Part shown: positions 18,143 through 24,983 of the stretch, piece after piece
How positions within the stretch are numbered: the first letter of the stretch is position 1
Layout of the letters: the number at the start of each line of letters is the position of its first letter
From: Nitrospira sp.
GTDB taxonomy: Bacteria > Nitrospirota > Nitrospiria > Nitrospirales > Nitrospiraceae
Assembly: GCA_018242665.1 (NCBI GenBank)
Contig: JAFEBL010000049.1
Span: 1-62,723, forward strand
DNA length: 62,723 nt
Direction of reading: 5' to 3'
The notes under the pieces: model-generated
Database searches by the model: none
What the model was told of the DNA's origin: nothing
The model's input: only the letters and a program-made list of their open reading frames with translations
Translations under genes and position numbers: made by a program

Positions 18143-19459
18143 TTAGGAGGCCTTCGGCGGCTCCTTCCCTTCCTGGACTTGCGAGAGGTAATCCACAAGC
18201 TTCTTCAGTGCTCCGGCACTAAGTTTTTGCCCAAACACCTTTGGCATCGTGTTATCAGGGAAACCCTTCACGACATAGGCGCTGGGCTCGACAATGGACT
18301 CCATGATGTAGTCCGGAACACTCTTGGCTTTTCCTTTGTAATCCTTGTCCTTGATTCGTAACGGAGCATTGGTCCCCTCAACCAGCTTGGGACCGATTGT
18401 TCCGGTCGCACCGGCAATGCCAGGGATGGTATGGCAAGCCACGCACTGACCTTTCGCAAAAATCTGGTCGACAGGCTCGGTCCCATCCGCCATCAGCGCG
18501 GATGCCCCACCCGCAGCCTTGTCACCTTCTGTCGGTGGTTTCGGACGGTCAGATTCAGGAATAAATTTCTCGTAGGCCTTCACAATTTCATCAAAACCAG
18601 GAGCATCACGTCCCTCGCGGACATAAAGCCAGGTATCGACAGCAGCCAATTCCGGAAGACTGAGAGAAATCGGTGGCTTGTGAATGGCCGGCATTGGGCT
18701 TTCTTTGTCGTTCGTACCCTTCACACCAAATCCAGCCACAACAAAGCAGCTAGGGCAGGAGTGCGATTCGGCGATGTACTGAATACCGTTTTCTGCCGTG
18801 CCAGATCCTGCGAATGCTTCCTTCTGATTGCTATCCCGAGCGGCCGGGTTACCCTTGTGGTATCGCGGATCATTGATTTGCGTTTCCGCTCTCTCAGGGA
18901 TTCCGTCGAGGTTTGGCGCACGCTCGCCGAGCATGCCTTTATGGAAGGCATGGCAGAGGGGACATTGCCCTTTGCCGATAGCACCCTGGACCTTATTCTG
19001 GCCAACGCCGCCGAAGATGATCTTCTCACCTTCGTCAGCCAGTTCCGTCTGGGGCATATTGCTAAAATCTTTCTTTTCTTCAATGGGCGGAAAACCACCC
19101 TCCACCTGAGGCAACCAGTTTCCATAGCCGGATAAGGCTGCGGCGATGAAAAACATGAACCCTCCGATTTTCAGCAGGGCGCTGATATTCGTAAAATAGA
19201 GGGCCATCATGAATGTCATGGAGGTAATCAAGACAAGGGACACAGGCAGCAGTCTCGACTCTGCGAAAAAGTTCATCTTGTAGTTCGAAATGGCCATAAA
19301 GAGCAACAACGCCCCCCAAAAGCCAATGAACGTCTTAAAGACTGCCCGCTTGTTTGCCACCGGATCAGAGATGGAGGCCTTAAAGTAAAACATCAGGCCA
19401 ATTAACAGGCCCAATGCCGGCCAGCCCATCGACAAGGCTGATTTAATGAGTTCAATCAC
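18143..19459 (-). CDS. Membrane-anchored cytochrome c with one degenerate heme site
   Basis: A 438-residue protein starting at a GTG. Four membrane spans occupy about 8-27, 43-60, 71-92 and 97-115. The periplasmic part holds three CxxC units: CPLCH (166-170), CPSCF (235-239, where the heme-ligand His is replaced by Phe) and CVACH (339-343). The last domain resembles class I cytochrome c, with a candidate Met in NTMPKVF. Two hemes are therefore supported. The start has the ribosome site GGAGG inside a perfect palindrome. Direct neighbour of the oxidase gene and probably part of its complex. Confidence 0.88.
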   Translation of the reverse strand: MIELIKSALSMGWPALGLLIGLMFYFKASISDPVANKRAVFKTFIGFWGALLLFMAISNYKMNFFAESRLLPVSLVLITSMTFMMALYFTNISALLKIGGFMFFIAAALSGYGNWLPQVEGGFPPIEEKKDFSNMPQTELADEGEKIIFGGVGQNKVQGAIGKGQCPLCHAFHKGMLGERAPNLDGIPERAETQINDPRYHKGNPAARDSNQKEAFAGSGTAENGIQYIAESHSCPSCFVVAGFGVKGTNDKESPMPAIHKPPISLSLPELAAVDTWLYVREGRDAPGFDEIVKAYEKFIPESDRPKPPTEGDKAAGGASALMADGTEPVDQIFAKGQCVACHTIPGIAGATGTIGPKLVEGTNAPLRIKDKDYKGKAKSVPDYIMESIVEPSAYVVKGFPDNTMPKVFGQKLSAGALKKLVDYLSQVQEGKEPPKAS

Positions 19460-19467
19460 AGCTCAAA

Positions 19468-19481
19468 CCTCCTGCAGGAGG
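19468..19481 (-). promoter_or_regulatory. Palindrome overlapping the ribosome site of the cytochrome gene
   Basis: CCTCCTGCAGGAGG is a perfect 14-base palindrome that contains the Shine-Dalgarno GGAGG for the GTG at 19459. It can fold as a 5-bp stem with a TGCA loop and hide the ribosome site. A further 6-bp hairpin (19488-19493 with 19506-19511) lies just upstream in the same intergenic region. Confidence 0.5.
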
Positions 19482-19545
19482 GGTAGGCTCCGGCTGCTCA
19501 GGCAACCGGAGACCATCCCTCATTGATTCATTGTTCGTATTTTGA

Positions 19546-21462
19546 TTAGTGACCAACCGCTGGTGCCGCAGCACGTCCGGGGACTGCCGCTTTTGCTTCG
19601 ACCGGCGCCTTCTTAGCCGCTAGGGCACCCAACCAAAAGACAAACATGATGCTGATCCAGAAGAACAGTACGTTTGCAGAAATCATATTCGCCGCAAAAC
19701 CTACCGTGTGAGTGTAGGCCCATGGCGAGTTATCGCGCATGATTTCATTCACGTGCCAGAAGAGTCTCACTGAGGATCGAATGTACCCCATCAGACCCAT
19801 CATCCACGTAAAGGCCGTGGCAAGCATGATGAGCGCGTACTGCGATCGAGCAGAGATCTTACCCCATTCGATCGGACCCATCTGCTTAGCACCCTTCATC
19901 ATGACGCTATTCAACGCAAACATGAAGAACAGGCAAGACAGGGTCGTCGCCACCTGAGGCACCGACAGACCGACGCGAACGTTCGCAGGGATGTAGTAGC
20001 CATACACAGCCAACATGATGATGTTGAGATAGGCAAAGAAGAAGAAACATCCCATGAAAATGTTGCCAAATTTGGCCCACGAGACCGTCGAGACTTTATT
20101 GCCCCGCATGTACCATACGAAGCTCAAGACGGTCGTGGTGATGATCACGTTGATACCGCCATTCTTGGCCGACATAACCCCGTAGTTACCGAGCACGGGG
20201 TGCTGCTGGCCACCCATCGCCTTCAATTCCGCCGGAGTCATGACGATGGTATGCGGCGTGATGAACACGAGAAAGCCGCAAGTGAGAAGGAAGACCAAGT
20301 ATTTAATGTAGCGCTGATATTTTTCAGCGCCACGCATGCGTCCCAACGCCTGCCAGAGGTAATAGTTGGTGCTTAAAAACAGGATTCCGATCATCGTCGC
20401 CTGAATGATGAACAGCCAGGCAAGCAATCCACCCATCAACGTGATACCCATTTGCTGCCGATAGGCATACACTTCTCGCATCAGCCAGTAACCGGCGAAC
20501 GGAAGCGGAATCAAGAACGCCACACCGAGAGCCATGGCAATGTAGCCCATCCAATCATAGTGGGCTCGCTCCTCATCGGTCTTGGCCGACAGGAAACGAT
20601 ACGCCGCATAAGCCGCGACGACACCACCCCCGAAGGCCATGTTCCCGAGAATGCGGTGTAGATTGAGGGGATTCCACAAGGCAGTGTGGATGACGTGCCA
20701 GATATTCCCTAGATACCGTCCCTGCTCATCAACTCCAGCGGGCGACATCATGAAACCGATCCAGGAATTGGCGAGGAACATCAGAATCGTTCCGATGACG
20801 TTCAGCACGACAGACATGCTGAGGTGGATCCACTTTAGGAATCCTTCCTTCATCTTGTCCCAACCGTAGTAGTAGATGTAGAGCGTTCCGCTCTCAGCTA
20901 CGAACATCAACGCATAGATGTGCATGACCGGCCTAAAGATACCAGAGAGGTACTGAAAAAAGGCCGGATAGAGAGTCAAGAAGGTGAAGATCAGGATTCC
21001 GCCCAGGATAGCAGTCAACGAGTAGGCCGTCAGACTGATCTTGATAAAGTCATAGGCCAACTGATCATAGCGCTTGGCCATAGCCTTGTCCTTGGTCACC
21101 ACGCCCATGAACTCGATGACCATACAGAAGATCGGCACGGCCAAGACGAAGCTACCGTAATAAAGATGCTGCTGGTTGGCAAACCATAGCAAGACGCGAC
21201 TTTCAAAATTGTATCGCGGGTAGTCCTTCTCGCTGTCCGTTGTCTTAGGAGCCGGAGGCCCTGAGACAATACCTTCCGTCTTGTAGTAAACATCCTTGCC
21301 CTTCTCAACCTTTGCTTCACCGCCCTCTTTCTTGGTGTCAGCAGCTGGAGCGCCACCGTCGGCAAGAGCGGGGATCGCAACCAGAATGGGCATGAGGAGG
21401 AGGCCGATCATCGCGCACAGCGCCATGACCGACATCAACTTCGTGCGGGTTACAGAGCCCAT
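19546..21462 (-). CDS. Cytochrome bd-like oxidase, large membrane subunit
   Basis: A 638-residue protein: cleavable-looking N-terminal signal region, about 25 residues of Lys/Glu-rich linker, then roughly 14 membrane spans. Candidate heme or metal ligands include H99 (WFANQQHLYYG), H213, H256/H259 (NIWHVIHT), H269 (NLHR) and the His in ITPHTIVM. It is longer than E. coli CydA and lacks a neighbouring cydB. It resembles the bd-like oxidase family proposed as the terminal oxidase of nitrite-oxidizing Nitrospira. The ATG has AAGGAGG. Operon order is short ORFs, this gene, two cytochromes c and an NxrC-like protein. Oxygen as the acceptor is inferred from the family. Confidence 0.88.
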   Translation of the reverse strand: MGSVTRTKLMSVMALCAMIGLLLMPILVAIPALADGGAPAADTKKEGGEAKVEKGKDVYYKTEGIVSGPPAPKTTDSEKDYPRYNFESRVLLWFANQQHLYYGSFVLAVPIFCMVIEFMGVVTKDKAMAKRYDQLAYDFIKISLTAYSLTAILGGILIFTFLTLYPAFFQYLSGIFRPVMHIYALMFVAESGTLYIYYYGWDKMKEGFLKWIHLSMSVVLNVIGTILMFLANSWIGFMMSPAGVDEQGRYLGNIWHVIHTALWNPLNLHRILGNMAFGGGVVAAYAAYRFLSAKTDEERAHYDWMGYIAMALGVAFLIPLPFAGYWLMREVYAYRQQMGITLMGGLLAWLFIIQATMIGILFLSTNYYLWQALGRMRGAEKYQRYIKYLVFLLTCGFLVFITPHTIVMTPAELKAMGGQQHPVLGNYGVMSAKNGGINVIITTTVLSFVWYMRGNKVSTVSWAKFGNIFMGCFFFFAYLNIIMLAVYGYYIPANVRVGLSVPQVATTLSCLFFMFALNSVMMKGAKQMGPIEWGKISARSQYALIMLATAFTWMMGLMGYIRSSVRLFWHVNEIMRDNSPWAYTHTVGFAANMISANVLFFWISIMFVFWLGALAAKKAPVEAKAAVPGRAAAPAVGH

Positions 21463-21525
21463 GGGTTACCTCCTTGATACATCTCGTGTGTAAACAACAA
21501 ACTCAAAGCCTTATCTCCCCACTCA

Positions 21526-21648
21526 TTACTTCCGAAGGAGATACCAAAAGTCCAACCCTTGCGCATCCATCAAAAAGTGATCAACAGCCGCAAAAAACGA
21601 GACGCAGATCAAGATCGAGACGACGAAATACACAATTGTTTGGCCCAT
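21526..21648 (-). CDS. 40-residue single-span protein upstream of the bd-like oxidase
   Basis: Direct translation gives a 40-residue peptide starting MGQTIVYFVV and ending FWYLLRK, with one hydrophobic span (about residues 5-21) and an amphipathic C-terminus with D23-H24. The ribosome site AAGGGGG lies 6 bases before the ATG, and the gene ends 64 bases before the oxidase start on the same strand. It has the size and layout of CydX- or CcoQ-type accessory subunits, but I see no specific sequence match. Likely a small oxidase subunit; that role is inference from position. Confidence 0.75.
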   Translation of the reverse strand: MGQTIVYFVVSILICVSFFAAVDHFLMDAQGLDFWYLLRK

Positions 21649-21665
21649 CTCAAACCCCCTTCAAC

Positions 21666-21710
21666 TTAGTAAACGTTTCCCAAGGCCAGGACAAGGATCA
21701 GCACGGACAC
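21666..21710 (-). CDS. Possible 14-residue leader or micro-peptide
   Basis: GTG-started frame encoding MSVLILVLALGNVY, overlapping the last codons of the 38-residue ORF in another frame. GGAGG lies 7 bases before the GTG, an unusually good ribosome site for a chance frame. It may be a coupling or leader peptide, or not translated at all. Confidence 0.3.
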   Translation of the reverse strand: MSVLILVLALGNVY

Positions 21711-21814
21711 TGAATCCCTCCGAACCAGTAAAAAAACCAAAGACCCACTGCACAGGTGATGTAGAAAATCATTTTCCCGACCTTAATTTTGATGTCGTCC
21801 TGAGCAGCTTCCAT
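21698..21814 (-). CDS. 38-residue single-span protein, first ORF of the oxidase operon
   Basis: Translation gives MEAAQDDIKIKVGKM, then a hydrophobic span rich in aromatics (MIFYITCAVGLWFFYWF), ending GGIQCPC. Three cysteines, including a terminal CPC, could bind metal or form a disulfide. GGGAGA lies 8 bases before the ATG. It is followed by the 40-residue ORF and the oxidase, so it is probably a small oxidase subunit or assembly factor. No family recognised. Confidence 0.72.
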   Translation of the reverse strand: MEAAQDDIKIKVGKMIFYITCAVGLWFFYWFGGIQCPC

Positions 21815-21834
21815 CTTGATTCTCCCAACGGTTT

Positions 21835-21846
21835 AAATACGTATTT
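21835..21846. promoter_or_regulatory. AT-rich palindrome in the divergent oxidase promoter region
   Basis: AAATACGTATTT, a perfect 12-base palindrome, lies 21 bases before the 38-residue ORF and just upstream of the plus-strand promoter. It is placed as an operator would be for either direction. No regulator is assigned. Confidence 0.35.
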
Positions 21847-21850
21847 TAAA

Positions 21851-21878
21851 TTGACACACCGACTATGCTGTGTTAATC
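21851..21878 (+). promoter_or_regulatory. Sigma-70 promoter for the 34-residue ORF
   Basis: Perfect -35 TTGACA (21851-21856) and -10 TTAATC (21873-21878) with a 16-base spacer, or TAATCA with 17. The start codon follows at 21916, giving a leader of about 30 bases. Confidence 0.55.
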
Positions 21879-21915
21879 AAAATCCCTCACCCATCTGATT
21901 TTTAAAGGGATTTTT

Positions 21916-22020
21916 ATGGCGAAAAACTCAAAAGTGTTCGACATTATAGTTTTGGCTGGAATGGTTGTCAATATCATTCTGGCCGTGTTTCTGATCCTCT
22001 ACTACTTTGATTTCCTATGA
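21916..22020 (+). CDS. 34-residue membrane peptide, divergent from the oxidase operon
   Basis: Starts MAKNSKVFDI and continues as one hydrophobic helix (about 9-30), ending YYFDFL. AAGGGA lies 6 bases before the ATG, and a good sigma-70 promoter lies upstream. Its last 47 bases overlap, tail to tail, the 3' end of the FGE-like gene on the other strand. The charged N-terminus suggests an N-in topology. Possible small subunit or regulator of the adjacent oxidase; no family recognised. Confidence 0.68.
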   Translation: MAKNSKVFDIIVLAGMVVNIILAVFLILYYFDFL

Positions 22021-22927
22021 GTTTCTCACCGTCCTCGCCATCGGACACACGGCCATTCCTCGCGCTGGATTGAGCACAACGAAACCCAATTGTTTCGTCA
22101 CGAAAGTCCGCCATCATTTTGCTACGGGCGGTGATACGCAAGTCTGATCCTGAACTCGTGTATCCCGCCCCCCTCAACACCTTGTATGTTCCAAATTCCG
22201 GGCTTTCGGGATTCCGCTCGGAAGCCGCGGCATAGGCACCCTCAAGATACCAATCCTCCACCCACTCCATCACGTTCCCAGCCCCATCCATGACCCCATA
22301 GGGGCTGACATCGCTTCGCACTCGTCCTACCGGGGCCGCCACATCAAACCCATCATCAATACGAGCCCAGTTCGCGCCACCGGGCATCTCTACATTGCCC
22401 CAGGGCCACAAACGACCGTCGGGACCACGCATGGCCTTTTCCCACTCGGCCTCAGTCGGCAATCGCCGCCCTCGCCATGTGCAGTAGGCCTTCGCATCCT
22501 CCCAGGAGACATACACTGCCGGTTGGTTCACCCCACGCATACGCCCTGGATTTTTGGCATAGCGCGAGGGGGGCCCAGATTTTCGATGACCGGTAGCCTT
22601 CACAAAGGCCGCATACTGCGCATTGGTCACCTCGTAGCGGTCGATGAGGAACTCATCAAGATAGATCCTTCGCTCCGGCTGTTCATCGAATCCCCCTTGA
22701 TTCGTTCCCCGAATGAATGGCCCAGCGGGGATAACCACGAGTTCCTCCGCCAAAGGCCCCTCCATGGACGCCGCGTCCGGAGCAGCCCCCCCAACCTCCT
22801 CCTCAGAATGCGTGGATCCTGCTTCAAATGGAGTGGAAATGGTTCCTCGAAGAATCGCGATAATGGGCAGACTCGCGGCAAAGAGTACCGCGAGGAGGAA
22901 AACGACTTTAAAACGCGTTTCCAGCAT
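21974..22927 (-). CDS. Formylglycine-generating-enzyme-like protein, membrane-anchored (second copy)
   Basis: A 317-residue protein with an N-terminal membrane anchor (VVFLLAVLFAASLPIIAIL) and an FGE-sulfatase (SUMF1-type) fold: PAGPFIRGTN, YLDEFLIDRYEVTNAQY, YVSWEDAKAYC, RRLPTEAEWEKA, GAGNVMEWVEDW and a final IGFRCA. The stretch that normally holds the catalytic cysteines (LRGAGYTSSGSDLRITAR) has none, so formylglycine formation is not supported and a binding or structural role is likelier. A charged tail of about 30 residues after GFRCA overlaps the opposite-strand short ORF. Start ATG 22927 (MLETRF); the frame extends 17 codons up into the previous gene. Last gene of the run. Confidence 0.85.
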   Translation of the reverse strand: MLETRFKVVFLLAVLFAASLPIIAILRGTISTPFEAGSTHSEEEVGGAAPDAASMEGPLAEELVVIPAGPFIRGTNQGGFDEQPERRIYLDEFLIDRYEVTNAQYAAFVKATGHRKSGPPSRYAKNPGRMRGVNQPAVYVSWEDAKAYCTWRGRRLPTEAEWEKAMRGPDGRLWPWGNVEMPGGANWARIDDGFDVAAPVGRVRSDVSPYGVMDGAGNVMEWVEDWYLEGAYAAASERNPESPEFGTYKVLRGAGYTSSGSDLRITARSKMMADFRDETIGFRCAQSSARNGRVSDGEDGEKLIGNQSSRGSETRPE

Positions 22928-22938
22928 GCCGTGATCGA

Positions 22939-23853
22939 CTACTTCGCTACCGTGTCGACTTCGACGTCTTTCGCACAACGAAACCCGACCGTAATATCAT
23001 GCCGCCACGGTTTCGCTTGAAATCGCTTAGAAGCACGCACATTTCGCTTGGTTTCCCGCCAAGATCCTCCGCGGATGATTCGCTGCTCACCCTGGTCAGG
23101 TCCCTTCGGGTCGCGGTACGGCGAGGCTCGATAAAAGTTTTCATCGTACGCATCAGCCACCCATTCACCGACATTCCCTGTCATGTCGTAGATTCCGTAC
23201 GGACTGCGTCCGGATTCAAAGGACCCTGGGGGCGCGAGATAGCGAAATGCGTCTTCGGTGCCGTCGATATTTGCATATCCCGAAACAAACTCGTCGCCCC
23301 ACGCGTAACGGCGCTTGCCTTCTCCTCGAGCGGCCTTCTCCCACTCCGCTTCAGTCGGCAGACGCTTTCCCGCCCATTTGCAATAGGCTTCCGCGTCGTC
23401 CCACGTCACCGCGATCGCCGGATATTCGGGCTTGAGCAGCTTGGCTGGGTCGTCCTCAAACACCTCAATTTTTCGCTTCACCCGCTTCGTCATCTTAAGA
23501 AACCGGTCGTAGGCGTCCTGAGTGACTTCATGCTTATCCAAGAAGTAGGTTTTCAAATAGACTTGGTGCTCCGGCTTTTCATCGGGATCGCTGTCATTGT
23601 CGCGGCTTCCCATGACGAACGGACCTTCTGAGATTTGCACCATTTCCCGGCCATCGTCCCCGATGAAGGTCTTGTACATCGAAAAGTCTTGCGCGATGGG
23701 CGCGGTCACAGGCTTGGCTTCTGTGGTGATGGAGAGCGCCAATTGGCGCATTTGTTTAGCCTTGTAGGATTCATAGACCAAGCCGCCGATCATCAGAATG
23801 AACGATCCAAACACGAAAATAATCGACCCGATGAGCACACCTCGGTTTTCCAT
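22939..23853 (-). CDS. Formylglycine-generating-enzyme-like protein, membrane-anchored (first copy)
   Basis: A 304-residue paralogue of the next gene: one N-terminal anchor (LIGSIIFVFGSFILMIGGLVY), then a periplasmic FGE-sulfatase domain with EGPFVMGSRDND, YFLDKHEVTQDAYDRF, VTWDDAEAYC, RLPTEAEWEKAARG, MTGNVGEWVADAY and VGFRCA. The catalytic-cysteine segment reads RGGSWRETKRNVRAS, without cysteine. The start is set at the ATG at 23853 (GAGG 12 bases upstream); a GTG at 23865 is an alternative. Related proteins elsewhere act in oxidase or denitrification modules (NosD/NirV-like neighbours), but the exact role here is unknown. Confidence 0.85.
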   Translation of the reverse strand: MENRGVLIGSIIFVFGSFILMIGGLVYESYKAKQMRQLALSITTEAKPVTAPIAQDFSMYKTFIGDDGREMVQISEGPFVMGSRDNDSDPDEKPEHQVYLKTYFLDKHEVTQDAYDRFLKMTKRVKRKIEVFEDDPAKLLKPEYPAIAVTWDDAEAYCKWAGKRLPTEAEWEKAARGEGKRRYAWGDEFVSGYANIDGTEDAFRYLAPPGSFESGRSPYGIYDMTGNVGEWVADAYDENFYRASPYRDPKGPDQGEQRIIRGGSWRETKRNVRASKRFQAKPWRHDITVGFRCAKDVEVDTVAK

Positions 23854-23868
23854 CGCCTTACCCACACC

Positions 23869-24267
23869 TCATGATTTGGTCACTGCCGAGTGCGCGGCGC
23901 CTGCCTCTTCACCGTTTTCCACCGCAGCTCGTCTCGCGGCCCGCATATCCAACAACATCGAGATCTGTACGCCCAGAAAGCCCCCCATGGCCGCACCGGC
24001 ACCCGCTCCAAACGAGACCTTTTCCATCCCGGCAATCATCCAGGCGAGCAAACCTCCCAGGACCGTGCCGACCAAAATGCTGGCCAGGAATCGACGCCCG
24101 CCAAGAAATCCGACCACGGCGCCCAGCAGTACGCCCGCCCCTGACGTCGCTGGAATAGAGGCGCCACCGAGAAACGAGCCGATCAGTGCCCCGACCGTGC
24201 CCATCACGACGATGCCGAATACCACGTCAACAATCGTACTGATCGAAGGTCGACTCATCGCTGCCAC
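23869..24267 (-). CDS. Glycine-zipper membrane protein, unknown function
   Basis: A 132-residue hydrophobic protein with four spans, dense in small residues (GALIGSFLGG, GAVVGFLGG, GTVLGGLL, GAGAGAAMGG), a glycine-zipper pattern that favours tight helix packing. The C-terminal 30 residues are hydrophilic. The start is a GTG at 24267 with GAGG close upstream; an ATG at 24258 (MSRPSI) is equally possible. Placed between a DUF3047 gene and the first FGE-like gene, so part of the second oxidase cluster. Possibly an assembly or anchoring factor; no family recognised. Confidence 0.7.
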   Translation of the reverse strand: MAAMSRPSISTIVDVVFGIVVMGTVGALIGSFLGGASIPATSGAGVLLGAVVGFLGGRRFLASILVGTVLGGLLAWMIAGMEKVSFGAGAGAAMGGFLGVQISMLLDMRAARRAAVENGEEAGAAHSAVTKS

Positions 24268-24297
24268 ATCGCCTCAAAACCCTAACCGCCTGCGGAT

Positions 24298-24960
24298 TTA
24301 CTTCGCCGGCCCCACGCTCACGGTGCCGAAGTCGATTTCCACCCCCGGAGCCGCGAACAAGGAGATCCCCCACGCTTTCTCCTGCGGCTCGTGCTTATGA
24401 ATGCGCTTGAAGTCTTCGTAGACATTCACCCGTTCTTCAACCCATTCCCCCACCGGCAGCACCCCGCTCTGCACGACTAACTCCGAGCCACTGAACATGC
24501 CGCCTTCTACGAACGTTCCCACGGGCTTTCCCGCGCTCCAGATGTATTTCGTGAACACGGGAATGAACATCAGATCGGTATCCAGCGAGGCGTAGAGCGC
24601 GGCGACAGGCTCTGAGCCGGCAGGAGCTTTGTGGAGACGCCAACGCCAGGTCAGAACCGGGTATGCCTTCGGGTCCCAATCGATTTTGCGTTTTTTGATA
24701 CGTTGTCCCGCATCCTTCGCCGCCAGAAATTTCTGACCATCCTCGGATTGAATCTTATACGCGTCTCGACCTTTGGCCTGGCTGCGCTGGTTCTCATGCT
24801 GCCAATCAATCGGGAACCCGCCTTGATCAGCCGATTGAAAATCCTCCAACACCAAGACTCCCGACTCGCCTGCATGTGCAGTTCCGTTTTGTCCCACAAC
24901 CGCAGACCAGCCCAGCAGCGCCAACAGACCTACCGCCAGGACCCACATTCTCATCCCCAT
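24298..24960 (-). CDS. DUF3047-family exported protein
   Basis: About 220 residues: signal peptide (ending near TAHA), then a beta-sandwich domain like DUF3047, with LVLEDFQSADQGGFPIDWQ at the start, a PVLTWRWRL strand and a final GISLFAAPGVEIDFG. The ATG at 24960 has GAGGAG 8 bases upstream, better than the upstream starts at 24978. It probably acts in the periplasm; the fold resembles carbohydrate-binding sandwiches, but the ligand is unknown. Directly downstream of the second oxidase. Confidence 0.82.
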   Translation of the reverse strand: MGMRMWVLAVGLLALLGWSAVVGQNGTAHAGESGVLVLEDFQSADQGGFPIDWQHENQRSQAKGRDAYKIQSEDGQKFLAAKDAGQRIKKRKIDWDPKAYPVLTWRWRLHKAPAGSEPVAALYASLDTDLMFIPVFTKYIWSAGKPVGTFVEGGMFSGSELVVQSGVLPVGEWVEERVNVYEDFKRIHKHEPQEKAWGISLFAAPGVEIDFGTVSVGPAK

Positions 24961-24983
24961 CGTTGCACTCCTCATCAACCTAC

